Assembly (NCBI GenBank): GCA_900473185.1
Contig: UCKU01000029.1
Coordinates: 107,665 to 171,664 of the forward strand
DNA from: Hyphomicrobiales bacterium
GTDB lineage: Bacteria; Pseudomonadota; Alphaproteobacteria; Rhizobiales; Rhizobiaceae
Reading direction: 5' to 3'
Length of the DNA stretch: 64,000 nt
The notes beneath the pieces were generated by a model that had not been told where the DNA came from, did not search any database, and was given only the letters and a program-made list of their open reading frames with translations. The stretch's first letter is position 1. Every line of letters begins with the position of its first letter. Below, piece after piece: positions 52,707 to 61,633 of the stretch. The position numbers and the translations under genes were made by a program.

Positions 52707-53454
52707 AGTCCAGACTTCGGAGCCGCGTCAGATGGCTCGAGCAATGGCACAGTCGGTCTCACACGTTTCGCAACCGAATTCGGCCTCAAAACTCAGGATA
52801 GCTGCAGGTGGGGGGAACGCGCGCGGCGGACAGTTGGGAAGAGTTCTGATTACCGCACGACGGCAACGGGAAAGCCATCCGGCAGGCTTCCCCGTCTACG
52901 CCGCCGTCCGGCTTCTCGATCGGGGCTGAAAGTGCAACCGCAGAGGCTTGATTGCCATCGCGCAGGTGTTGGCAGGAGATTTAAGAGATACCCGGACACA
53001 GCTCCATCCTAGGAAAACAAGCCAGAGCGAATGTCCCTGTGAAGCCATGACTTCTTGCAGCGAGCCGAGGACCTGGCCGCTCCGGGTTCAGAGTCTGTTG
53101 ATTTCCGCTGGGAGCTGACACGGCGTTAGTGGGACAGATCGCGCCCGCCGGGCTCTCCGGAGCTGTCCAAAGCGTCTTATGCCGAAAGCCGAATATGCCG
53201 CACAGTTGAATTTTGTAGGTGGACTTGTTGAGCTTCGGCCATGCAGTATTCGCATAATCGAGCCTCCTTTTCAGACGCGCCAGTTGCTGGATGCTGAAGA
53301 ACTCGCATTCGGCATCTTCCGCCCAATCTGGCATTTGGCCCCTGAACGCGGGACTTTTCGGTTGGCGCATGGCGAAACGTGGGGTTGCGCGTTTAGAAAA
53401 AATTAAGAATTCACCTCCAGAAACTGGTGTCACATCCGATTTGGAGAATTGAGA
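52707..53454. other. no supported gene, about 750 bp
   Basis: Open frames on both strands (for example 53179-53406 plus and a long minus frame over 52981-53640) have no recognisable family or good ribosome site. The minus frame overlaps the LuxR gene. Presumed degenerate sequence. Confidence 0.4.
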
Positions 53455-54186
53455 TTGCCATTCTCGCGCGCACTTGCTCTTAGTAGCCCCGTTGATGAGG
53501 CGCCCGATCTGCGTTCGCTTCCTACGCGAAGGCAGGTCATTGCGCACCCTTTTGTCGAGAAACTGCGTGGGGCGGTACAGTTCGATTTCTTCGCAGTGTC
53601 CGGGCTGGATCTGGACGGCTATCGCTTTGGAAGTGGACACTCCATCGATACCGATGTTCCGCCCGCGTTCCTGGACGCTTATTATGGCGATGACCTCCTA
53701 AAAGTAGATCCATTCGTGAAAGCATCGATGTCGGCGGCAATGGTAGTTGTTGAGGAGGAGGTCTATGCTGAAACACCGCCGCCTCAGAGGCTACAGTATC
53801 TTGCCAGGACGTTCGGCGTGCTTAACCGAACGCTCTTCCCCATCAGGCGTGGTGACGTCGTCTTCGGAGCGGTGGCCTTTGCACGTGCGACGCCGTTCAC
53901 GCGAGAGGAAGTCGATTTCCTCGGCGAGATCTCGGAAGTCATGCACCGAGTCATCACGCGGCCAATCATGGAAAAGTTCTCAGCACAGACTCTCAAATTA
54001 ATAGACGGCGAAATCGCCTGCCTGAGATTTGCCAGCCTCGGCAAGACGACTGACGAGATCGCTGCGGCGAGCGGTTACACACCAGACACCGTCAATAGCT
54101 ATGTCAAGACCGCTATCCGTAAGCTCGGCGCGGATAATCGCGTTCATGCGATCGCAGAGGCGATCCGCCGTGGACTTATCAATTAG
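53455..54186 (+). CDS. LuxR-family transcriptional regulator (autoinducer-binding type)
   Basis: The start is probably the TTG at 53455, eight bases behind GGAG (a TTG at 53449 is too close). The 243-residue product has an N-terminal ligand-binding domain with FDFFAVSGLDLDGYRFGSGH and AYYGDDLLKVDPFVKASMSA, like the W/Y/D pocket of acyl-homoserine-lactone receptors. The C-terminal LuxR helix-turn-helix reads GEIACLRFASLGKTTDEIAA, ASGYTPDTVNSYVKTAIRKL. No luxI gene is in the window, so it could be a solo receptor. The ligand is not predictable. Confidence 0.87.
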   Translation: MPFSRALALSSPVDEAPDLRSLPTRRQVIAHPFVEKLRGAVQFDFFAVSGLDLDGYRFGSGHSIDTDVPPAFLDAYYGDDLLKVDPFVKASMSAAMVVVEEEVYAETPPPQRLQYLARTFGVLNRTLFPIRRGDVVFGAVAFARATPFTREEVDFLGEISEVMHRVITRPIMEKFSAQTLKLIDGEIACLRFASLGKTTDEIAAASGYTPDTVNSYVKTAIRKLGADNRVHAIAEAIRRGLIN

Positions 54187-54484
54187 CCAAAAACGCAAAC
54201 ACAATTGACGCGACAGCGACTGCTGTCCTACGGGCGGCTTCGAGGCTGCCCTTTATCCCGTATTCTTGGATTGATTTCTGGGCAGGGCGCGCACTTTTTG
54301 AGCGAATGCCCAACTGCCATTCCTGACATTAAGACTTCATTTGGGGTTTGCCCCTAAAACTGGGGGTGCCGGAAAGAAGGCATCGTCTCTCAGATGAATG
54401 AGCGCCGGCTTGATCCTAACTGAAGTGCCATGGCCATAATTCCAACGGACAGCAAATCGTCCAGGACACGAGCCTTCGGCAGAC
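54187..54484. other. intergenic, about 300 bp
   Basis: Between the LuxR gene and the chemoreceptor. A GGGGTTTGCCCCTAAAACTGGGGGTG stretch at about 54342-54367 contains a short GGGG/CCCC hairpin. No gene seen. Confidence 0.4.
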
Positions 54485-56278
54485 ATGGAGAGTATCTTGG
54501 GAATGATGTCTTTTGGTTTCTCGTCCGATGCCAGTGCCGTGCTTGCCGCAATGAGCAAGTCGCAAGCGATCATCGAGTTCGATCTCACGGGAAAGATTCG
54601 GTCCGCCAACCAGAATTTTTGTGCGGCACTCGGTTACGAACTGAACGAGATCGTTGGCCAGCACCATCGAATGTTTGTCGATCCAATAGAGGCTGCGAGC
54701 GCCGAGTACCGGCAGTTCTGGAGCGATCTCGCCGCCGGCAAGTTCCACCAGCGTCAGTTCAAGCGCATCGGCAAGGGCGGCAAGGAGATCTGGATTGAAG
54801 CCTCGTACAATCCAGTGTTCCGGGGAGGCAAACCCTATAAGGTCGTCAAATTTGCAACCGATATTACCGCCCAGAAGCTGAAGAGCGCCGAAGACGCTGG
54901 CAAGCTCGATGCGCTGTCGCGGTCCCAAGCCGTTATCGAGTTCACACCTACGGGCGAAATCCTTGCAGCCAACAAGAACTTTCTCAACACGCTCGGATAT
55001 CAACTGTCCGAGATCAAGGGAAAGCATCACTCGATGTTCTGCGAACCCGCTTATACCCACAGCGACGACTATCGCCGCTTCTGGAGCCGGCTGGCAGGCG
55101 GAGAGTATGTCGCTGACGAGTTCCTGCGTCTTGGAAAGGGTGGGAGGAAAGTCTTTATCCAAGCCTCGTACAACCCGATCTTCGACATGAACGGCAAGGT
55201 CTTCAAAGTCGTCAAGTTCGCAACCGACGTCACGACGCGCGTCGAAAACGTCGATCACCTCGCATCTGCGCTGCAATGGCTCGCTGAAGGTGATCTGACC
55301 CAGCAACTCGGCTCACCCTTTCTGCCGACACTGGAAAAACTCCGCCTCGACTTCAACAGTGCCGCATCCAAGCTTCGCTCGGCTATGGAAGCCGTGGCGC
55401 AGAATGCAGGCGCGATTGCCGCCGCGTCACAGGAAATCCGTTCCGCCTCCGATGACCTTTCTCGCCGGACTGAGCAACAGGCTGCTTCGGTGGAGGAAAC
55501 CGCTGCTGCGCTCGAAGAAATCACGACAACCGTGTCAGATTCCAGTCACCGCGCCCAGGAAGCCGGCCAGCTTGTGCGAAAGACCAAAGAGAATGCGGAG
55601 CGCTCCGGTCTGGTGGTACGTCAAGCCGTCGAAGCGATGGATAAGATCCAGACGTCGGCGTCAGAGATCGCCAACATCATTGGCGTCATCGACGAGATCG
55701 CCTTCCAGACCAACCTGCTCGCATTGAACGCCGGCGTTGAAGCCGCCCGCGCCGGCGATGCCGGCAAAGGCTTTGCCGTTGTCGCGCAAGAGGTGCGTGA
55801 ACTTGCCCAGCGTTCGGCCAAAGCCGCAAAGGAGATCAAGGACCTGATCGGTGCATCCAATGGGCATGTCAAGAATGGCGTCGCACTCGTCGGCGAGACC
55901 GGTAAGGCGCTCGAGGAGATCGTCGGACAGGTCGTTCACGTCGATAGCAACGTCGGCGCGATTGTCGAAGCCTCGCGCGAACAGGCGACCGGTTTGAAAG
56001 AGATCAACACCGCCGTCAACACCATAGACCAGGGCACCCAGCAAAACGCAGCCATGGTCGAGGAGACATCTGCTGCTGCCCACGGCCTCGCCAGGGAGTC
56101 TGAAGCACTGTTCCAGCTTCTGTCACAATTTAATGTCGGTGCCGAAACGCATTCACACCGGTCGGCACCGAGATCGACGGGAGCGCCAACCCGACCGGTA
56201 GCCAACCCAGTCCGGCAGATGACTGCCAAGGTAGTTCACGCCTTTCAGGGAAATGCCGCCATTAATGCCGAAAGCTGA
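54485..56278 (+). CDS. soluble methyl-accepting chemotaxis protein with two PAS domains
   Basis: 597 residues with no membrane segment, so cytoplasmic. Two tandem PAS domains (about 20-135 and 140-255) share the same blocks: SQAIIEFDLTGKIRSANQNF and SQAVIEFTPTGEILAANKNF, HHRMFVDP and HHSMFCEP, then VVKFATDIT and VVKFATDVT. A HAMP-like stretch with LQWLAEGDLTQQL is followed by the long coiled-coil signalling domain, whose tip is DEIAFQTNLLALNAGVEAAR with AGKGFAVVAQEVRELAQRSA. There are methylation-helix-like segments (EQQAASVEETAAALEEI). It probably senses redox state or a small ligand and controls CheA. Start is ATG 54485 or ATG 54503. Confidence 0.93.
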   Translation: MESILGMMSFGFSSDASAVLAAMSKSQAIIEFDLTGKIRSANQNFCAALGYELNEIVGQHHRMFVDPIEAASAEYRQFWSDLAAGKFHQRQFKRIGKGGKEIWIEASYNPVFRGGKPYKVVKFATDITAQKLKSAEDAGKLDALSRSQAVIEFTPTGEILAANKNFLNTLGYQLSEIKGKHHSMFCEPAYTHSDDYRRFWSRLAGGEYVADEFLRLGKGGRKVFIQASYNPIFDMNGKVFKVVKFATDVTTRVENVDHLASALQWLAEGDLTQQLGSPFLPTLEKLRLDFNSAASKLRSAMEAVAQNAGAIAAASQEIRSASDDLSRRTEQQAASVEETAAALEEITTTVSDSSHRAQEAGQLVRKTKENAERSGLVVRQAVEAMDKIQTSASEIANIIGVIDEIAFQTNLLALNAGVEAARAGDAGKGFAVVAQEVRELAQRSAKAAKEIKDLIGASNGHVKNGVALVGETGKALEEIVGQVVHVDSNVGAIVEASREQATGLKEINTAVNTIDQGTQQNAAMVEETSAAAHGLARESEALFQLLSQFNVGAETHSHRSAPRSTGAPTRPVANPVRQMTAKVVHAFQGNAAINAES

Positions 56279-56503
56279 GAGGAGTTCTAATGACCAACCT
56301 CGGAGATTGCGGAAGATTGAGCCGAAGCGGATAAGCTGCTCTTGCGTTTGCGGGAATGCCGATAATGAGATTGTCGACAGGATTATCTACGGGGTCTTTC
56401 GCCGGGCGGATGGCTCTCTCGACATGTCAGTTAGGGGAGCATGAGGATTTGTGGGGCGGGCCGGAGCGGAGTATGTCGTCGCCATTGAATTTCGACGGAA
56501 CTG

Positions 56504-56852
56504 GTGAGCGTGAAGAGGGCAAGACGAACAACGCGAGCTCGCGGGGACACGGCGACCTCTGAGGATGAAGTTTTCGCGCTGCAATTCCGTATCTGGTTGA
56601 AAGATGTAAGCCCGATGGTGTGGCGCAGGGTCCAGGTTCTCTCGACAATCAGCCTGCGCGAATTTCATGGCGTCCTTCAGGTCGTAATGGGATGGGAAGG
56701 CATCCACCTTTATCAGTTCATCATTCACGCCGCGCGGTACGGCTCGTGGGAGACGGGAGCCCGGTCCCCGGCCAAGACGCTTGGCAAATTGAAGCTGCGC
56801 AAAGGCAGCCGGTTCCTTTACGAGTACGACCTCAACATTCTATGGGAGCACG
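56504..56852 (+). pseudogene. pRiA4b ORF-3-like gene, truncated
   Basis: It starts at the GTG at 56504. Blocks VFALQFRIWLKDVSPMVWRR, LREFHGVLQVVMGWEGIHLY, GSWETGARSPAKTLGKLKLR and FLYEYDLNILWEHE match the plasmid pRiA4b ORF-3 family, common on rhizobial plasmids and near transposons. At WEHE homology stops and the sequence passes directly into an oppF-like ATPase in another frame. The C-terminal half is therefore lost. Function of the family is unknown. Confidence 0.8.
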
Positions 56853-57442
56853 AGCCGCGGCCTCTTCGGCCGCCCGACGCCGGTGCGCGCCGTCGACGGC
56901 GTTTCGCTCTCGGTCATGCCAGGCGAAACGCTCGGCATCGTCGGCGAATCCGGCTCCGGCAAATCGGCGCTTGGCCGCATGCTGCTCGGCATAGATGACG
57001 GGCAGCGAGGAAGCGTGCGCTTCCAGGGGCAGCCGATGCCGGCGCGAAACACCGCGGAATGGCGGGCACTGCGCGCCAGGATGCAGCTCGTCTTCCAGGC
57101 CCGCTCGCAGCGCTCGACCGCCGCGTAACGATTGCGAAACAGATCGCCGAGCCGCTTGATATCCACAAGCTCATTCCCAGGGAGCATCAGACTGACCGCG
57201 TGACGGAACTGATGCGGGCCGTCGGCCTACGCGTTGACCAGGCCGACCGCTATCCCCACGAACTTTCGGGCGGCCAGCGCCAGCGGGCCGTGATCGCCCG
57301 GGCGCTGGCTTCGCGGCCAAAACTGCTCGTCTGCGACGAGCCGGTTTCGGCGCTCGACGTCTCCATCCAGGCGCAGGTCGTCAACATGATGCGCGACCTG
57401 CAGGAAAAGAACGGCATCGCCATGGTCTTCATTGGAGCTTAG
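56853..57442 (+). pseudogene. oligopeptide/dipeptide ABC ATPase (OppF/DppF-like), frameshifted and truncated
   Basis: Starting in the frame of SRGLFGRPTPVRAVDGVSL, the sequence shows Walker A GIVGESGSGKSALGRMLL and the Q-loop region (MQLVFQ). One base is missing near 57088, where the frame changes. It continues as PLAALDRRVTIAKQIAEPLD, signature LSGGQRQRAVIARAL and Walker B LLVCDEPVSALDVSIQAQVV. It ends at MVFIGA with a stop just where the H-loop (ISHDL) should be. Both a frameshift and end truncations make it dead. Confidence 0.85.
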
Positions 57443-57561
57443 TGCGCGATAGCTCCCGTTTCCGCATGGACTTTGCGACGAAGTCAAACCGCCTGCCGAG
57501 GCAAAGAGGAACAAATGAGAGCTTCTGCGGTTCATGCCTCACACGACAAAGGAGGAATTTC

Positions 57562-57849
57562 ATGGACCCCAGCAATCATGTTCGGCTGACATCGGATGAA
57601 CTCATTCCGGCAAACCTCGAAGGTGCGACCGTCTACGGAGCCAATGACCAGAAGGTTGGAACGGTAGATCACATCCACGGAATCAGCCTCGCCGTCATAG
57701 ACGTCGGCGGTTTCCTTGGTATTGGAGCCAAACCTGTTGCCGTTCCATTCAAAGATTTCGACTGGATGAGAGATGAGGACGGCGTCATTCACGCCGTGAC
57801 TGGCTGGACCAAGGACCAGCTCAAAGACATGCCCGAGCATCGGGATTGA
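57562..57849 (+). CDS. small PRC-barrel domain protein
   Basis: The ATG at 57562 lies seven bases behind AGGAGG. The 95-residue protein consists of one PRC-barrel: ANLEGATVYGANDQKVGTVD, then AVIDVGGFLGIGAKPVAVPF and WTKDQLKDMPEH. The pattern matches the short stress-related PRC-barrel proteins common in rhizobia (often induced in general stress response). It is cytoplasmic and probably binds a ligand or RNA. Partner unknown. Confidence 0.85.
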   Translation: MDPSNHVRLTSDELIPANLEGATVYGANDQKVGTVDHIHGISLAVIDVGGFLGIGAKPVAVPFKDFDWMRDEDGVIHAVTGWTKDQLKDMPEHRD

Positions 57850-57928
57850 AGCGAAGCTCGGCCTAAGTGCCGGGCTTTCCGCTCCGCCGGAGCATTATTC
57901 TGCATTTGTTCTTGTGATGGGGCAACAG

Positions 57929-58432
57929 ATGGAAGCGCAAAAGATCTTTTTTGACAAAAGCGACTGGGTGCCCAACAACCAGACGCTTCCGGTTATCGTC
58001 TATCGTCAAATCTTCGTCTGCGATGACGGGTGTGAGGAGTTCGCGCGTCTGTTCACCTCGCACGGATGGGAAGGTGTATGGCGCAATGGTGTTTTCGATT
58101 ATCAGCACTATCACGCGGGCGCTCATGAAGTGCTTGGTGTGGGAAAAGGAACGGCGAAGCTGCAGATCGGCGGCCGCGCCGGTAAAGTGTTCGAGCTGCA
58201 CCCGGGAGATTGTCTCGTCCTTCCAGCGGGGACGGGACATCAAAACCTGGGCGCGAGCACCGACTTTCGGGTGGTCGGCGCCTATCCGCCAGGCCAACAC
58301 GCTGACGTTCAGACAAGCGCTGCGACCGCAGAATTGCTCAAAACAATCGCCGAGGTCGCATTGCCCGAAACCGATCCGGTGCAAGGCGCCTCTGGCCCGT
58401 TGTTCGAGGCTTGGCATCTCGGCGATAAGTAA
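57929..58432 (+). CDS. cupin-domain protein
   Basis: The ATG at 57929 follows GGGG at seven bases; an ATG at 57917 in the same frame lacks a site. The ~167-residue product has a single cupin barrel: DYQHYHAGAHEVLGVGKGTA gives the first motif (HYHxxxHE) and HPGDCLVLPAGTGHQNLGA the second (PG-D, P-G-H-N). Four metal ligands (His, His, Glu, His) are present. It is like the uncharacterised YjlB-type cupins. Enzyme activity is possible but unassigned. Confidence 0.83.
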   Translation: MEAQKIFFDKSDWVPNNQTLPVIVYRQIFVCDDGCEEFARLFTSHGWEGVWRNGVFDYQHYHAGAHEVLGVGKGTAKLQIGGRAGKVFELHPGDCLVLPAGTGHQNLGASTDFRVVGAYPPGQHADVQTSAATAELLKTIAEVALPETDPVQGASGPLFEAWHLGDK

Positions 58433-58567
58433 GGCACCCGGTTCAGGTATCAGTTCGACCCGTCCCGTAATGGTAAACGAATGAACTTTAGGCTCGTTGC
58501 GATAGAAAAGGAGTCAATGCCCTAGACTATCGGCTAATGGCTGAGCACGAAACGGAGGACGCAGTTT

Positions 58568-59059
58568 TTACTTCCACTCCCAGAGGTTTTTGGAATGGTG
58601 CGGTCGCGTGGTGACGATGGCCGCAGTTGTGTCCGCCATTTCGACGTAGCGACTGGCATCCTCGGCACCGTTGAGCCCAGCGAAGATCATCTTCATCGAG
58701 CTTTTGAGTGGCGCGCCCTTGATGCGGTGCTCGAAGCGTATGACCGCATGCGGATACTCCTTATTGAGGCTGATGATGGGGTCGCCGGTCAATGCAATAT
58801 GGTCCTGCATCGCTAAGAATGATGAGATCCTCTGATGAGCGAGCGCTGGCGAAACCTGGACATTTCCCTTCGGCGTCCGGGCATAGGCGATCGCATCCGT
58901 TCGGCCCTTCTGCCTTTTGGTTTCGTAGACGAGGAGAGCTGTGCCCATCGCAAGCTCAATATGAAGATCGAACGTCTGATAGCGATCAGGGCGCTCGAAG
59001 AGATCGTCCAGTGTTGCCTTCAGATCTTGAATATAGTCGGCATAAAGTGAGGCAGTCAT
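58568..59059 (-). CDS. hypothetical protein, 163 residues
   Basis: The frame begins with an ATG at 59059 (MTASLYADYIQDLKATLDDL) and runs to 58568. The composition is normal for a cytoplasmic protein, with no signal or membrane segment. Motif-like blocks are FERPDRYQTFDLHIELAMGT, AYARTPKGNVQVSPALAHQR and KMIFAGLNGAEDASRYVEMA. I do not recognise a family. It stands alone on the minus strand between a cupin gene and a degenerate region. Confidence 0.5.
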   Translation of the reverse strand: MTASLYADYIQDLKATLDDLFERPDRYQTFDLHIELAMGTALLVYETKRQKGRTDAIAYARTPKGNVQVSPALAHQRISSFLAMQDHIALTGDPIISLNKEYPHAVIRFEHRIKGAPLKSSMKMIFAGLNGAEDASRYVEMADTTAAIVTTRPHHSKNLWEWK

Positions 59060-59827
59060 ATCCAGTCCATAATAAGGGCACTAGCCTGCAAACGTTCGTC
59101 GCTGCAACGACAGTCTCTTGGCTTTGACGTCCAAGACTACCTTTCGGCCATTGATGTATGCGGGTACTGCCACAATGAGGCAGGGCAACGCAATCTGCGA
59201 GATCGGAACAACGGCAGGTTAGGTCGGCACCGATGCAATGGCACCGGGTGAACTCTTTTCAATCCAGTTCAGCGCAAGTCCGGTCGGCTAACGGAACTTG
59301 CATACTGCCTCCCAAGATTTCGATCACGCATCCCCCCTTTGGGCGGGGTTTCTGAGCTACTTCGGCCATCCTCATGACGCTGAGTGCCGCTTAGTCGATC
59401 TCCCGCGGTTGAGTGGCACATCAGTCACTGCACGGCCGCCATCGAGCGAACCGTTGGGTACCCCTCTAGGGTTATCCCAACTCGTCAAGTTGTCGCCTCA
59501 CATCTGCTGTCGCGCGCTTCGAGGCCGGGGAATTACATCGCTTCGAAAGGAGTTCAAGGCCTGCCAATCACAGCGGCACTATTAGCGGATGGTCGAAAGG
59601 AACGGACCAAACGAAGCTTCTTGCCGGGCCGCTTGGCGGCACTCGCGCCGGATGGGCGCATCACGACCGACGTTGTCGATGACGAAGTCCGGAGACTTAA
59701 GGCTTTGGGCGCACAACAAATGACGATGATGCAGCCGACGCGATTATCGTTGAATTGCTGGGTGCCGAAGTCGCCGCTCGTCTCGATCGCTTTGACACAG
59801 CGCAACTTGCAACTCTCCGGAATATAA
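59060..59827. other. no supported gene, about 770 bp
   Basis: Frames on both strands (for example 59384-59827 plus) show no recognisable family or ribosome site. The right edge joins the broken ribB-like gene. Presumed decayed sequence. Confidence 0.4.
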
Positions 59828-60094
59828 TCAACGGAGATGGTGAAGGCTGTTGTGCGGATCGGTATTCTGAACCACCATCATCGGGAGGTCGAGCGCGTCC
59901 AGGCGACCCGCTTCCATCGCAATGCACACCAGGCCTCGGGCATGCGTCATCATGAAATTGATCGCCGCCGGTGTTACCGCATCGGATGCGATGACGATAT
60001 CGCCTTCGTTTTCGCGGGTAAAATCATCGACCACGATGACCATCTCGCCGCGCGCAATGGCCGCGATCGCGGCTTCGACACTTGAACCTGTCAT
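59785..60094 (-). pseudogene. 3,4-dihydroxy-2-butanone-4-phosphate synthase (ribB-like) N-terminal fragment, frameshifted
   Basis: On the minus strand from 60094: VEAAIAAIARGEMVIVVDDF, TRENEGDIVIASDAVTPAAI, NFMMTHARGLVCIAMEAGRL, then DLPMMVVQNTDPH. This is the RibB N-terminal half, with the acidic metal-binding RENEGD loop. At NTDPH a frame change occurs. The neighbouring frame continues TAFTISVDY, as expected for RibB, before the homology stops. About half of the enzyme is missing. Its intact form makes a riboflavin precursor. Confidence 0.8.
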
Positions 60095-60133
60095 ATCGTC
60101 AACCTTTCCATCCGCATGTTCGCCCCGTTTCGA

Positions 60134-60727
60134 TCACAGGATGGCGGCCGCTTCTTCGAATGCCAGACGCGGCAGGCGATCGAAATTGCCGCTCGGGTCG
60201 CCATAGCCGAGATTGACGAGGAAATTCGACTTGATCGGCGTGTCGGCAAAGAAGGCCGCGTCGACGACGTCCGATTTGAAGCCGGACATCGGACCGGCGT
60301 CGAGACCGATCAGGCGGGCGGCAAGAATGAGATAGGCGCCCTGCAGGCTGCTGTTGCGGAAAGCGGTTTCCTCGGCGAGCGACGGGCTCGACGTGAACCA
60401 GGAGCGGGCGTCTGCATGCGGAAAGAGCTGCGGCAGTTTTTCGTAAAATTCGGAGTCATAGGCGACGATCGCGGTGACCGGAGCCGTCATGGTCTTTTCG
60501 AGATTGCCGCGGGAAAGGGCGGGTGCCAGCCGGTCCTTGGCCTCTTTGGATTTGACGAAGTAGAAGCGGGCCGGCAGGCAGTTGCCGGAGGTCGGGCCCA
60601 TTTTCACAAGCTCGTAGAGTGCATGGAGCTGCGCATCGCTGACCGTGCGCTCATGCCATTTATTGAAGGTCCGCGCCTTGTTGAACAGCAGGTCTTCGAT
60701 GCCGCCTGTATTCTGGTCCATCAGCAT
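60134..60727 (-). CDS. rutE: RutE-like malonic semialdehyde reductase (nitroreductase family)
   Basis: 197 residues; the ATG at 60727 follows GGAAG. Family blocks: FNKARTFNKWHERTVSDAQL, ELVKMGPTSGNCLPARFYFV (FMN-binding), GNLEKTMTAPVTAIVAYD and SSLQGAYLILAARLIGLDAG, then PMSGF and NFLVNLGYGDPSG. RutE proteins reduce malonic semialdehyde to 3-hydroxypropionate in the Rut pyrimidine pathway. No other complete rut genes are present, but two amide hydrolases lie divergently, one of the RutB family. A role in pyrimidine or carbamoyl amino acid breakdown is plausible. Confidence 0.85.
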   Translation of the reverse strand: MLMDQNTGGIEDLLFNKARTFNKWHERTVSDAQLHALYELVKMGPTSGNCLPARFYFVKSKEAKDRLAPALSRGNLEKTMTAPVTAIVAYDSEFYEKLPQLFPHADARSWFTSSPSLAEETAFRNSSLQGAYLILAARLIGLDAGPMSGFKSDVVDAAFFADTPIKSNFLVNLGYGDPSGNFDRLPRLAFEEAAAIL

Positions 60728-60912
60728 TGCATTGTCTTCCGTCGTCTATCACCAAAGGGGGCCATGTCGGCGCTTGGACGTGATCCTTGCACAGGATCGG
60801 CGATTTTCGGCCTGAGCATTTCTCATCGCCGACCGAAGAAATAGCCATTCGCAACTTCAGAAAGTCCCGACTAACCTTCGACCATCGCACCACCCAAGAG
60901 AGGACGAGGAAC

Positions 60913-61602
60913 ATGGCTGTCTGGGACAAGTTTCTGACCGAAGACGACAAGAAGGTCATGGAAAAGCGCAAGCCGCGGACGCTGAACGGTCCCGGCCGTC
61001 GCAATGCCCTGTTGCTGATCGACATGCAGGTGACCGCCTGCGGCTTCGACAAGCCGATCTATGAGCAGCTGGACATCTATTCCGGCGCCTGCGGCCCTCA
61101 TGCCTGGAAAGCCATCCCGGTCCAGCAGAAGCTGCTCGCGGCAGCGCGCGCCGCCGGCATGCCGGTGATTTATTCCAAGCATATCTTCTACGAGATGAGC
61201 GGTCTGCCGGCGGCGGATCCTGCCAACAATTTCAGTGCCCGCAACGTCAATTCGGAAGTGCCGGTCGAGGTTGCGATGCAGCCCGGCGACCTGCTTGTCG
61301 AAAAGCAGACGCCGAGCTGCTTCACCTTCACCAATCTGCAGATGATGCTGAACAATCTCGGCGTCGACGGCCTGCTCGTGGGCGGCAACAGCACGAGCGG
61401 CTGCGTGCGCGCCACCTGCGTCGAAGGCATGGCGCTCGGCTACAAGATGCAGGTGATCGAAGAGGCGGTGTTCGATCGTATCGAGCTCTCCCACGCCGCC
61501 GCACTCTTCGACATGCAGTTCAAGATCTGCGACATCATCTCCGCACAGCAGGCTCTGCAGCAGATCGGCGCAAGCGCCGTGCCTGCGAGCGCAGCGGCCT
61601 GA
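60913..61602 (+). CDS. isochorismatase-family cysteine hydrolase (carbamoyl/amide hydrolase)
   Basis: The ATG at 60913 is preceded by GACGAGGA; the longer frame to 60787 has no site. The 229-residue product has the Asp-Lys-Cys triad order of the family: ALLLIDMQVTACGF (Asp), LLVEKQTPSCF (Lys), and GGNSTSGCVRATCVEGMALG (nucleophile Cys). It belongs near N-carbamoylsarcosine amidase, RutB and maleamate amidase. It would hydrolyse a carbamoyl or amide substrate to ammonia. It is followed after 31 bases by a carbon-nitrogen hydrolase and then an MFS gene. Confidence 0.87.
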   Translation: MAVWDKFLTEDDKKVMEKRKPRTLNGPGRRNALLLIDMQVTACGFDKPIYEQLDIYSGACGPHAWKAIPVQQKLLAAARAAGMPVIYSKHIFYEMSGLPAADPANNFSARNVNSEVPVEVAMQPGDLLVEKQTPSCFTFTNLQMMLNNLGVDGLLVGGNSTSGCVRATCVEGMALGYKMQVIEEAVFDRIELSHAAALFDMQFKICDIISAQQALQQIGASAVPASAAA

Positions 61603-61633
61603 CCCTTCCGCCCATCCAGAAAGAGACTATGCC

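Noticed and set aside
52981..53640. 219-codon minus-strand frame
   Set aside because: It overlaps the LuxR gene and shows no domain. The start lies inside the LuxR coding region.
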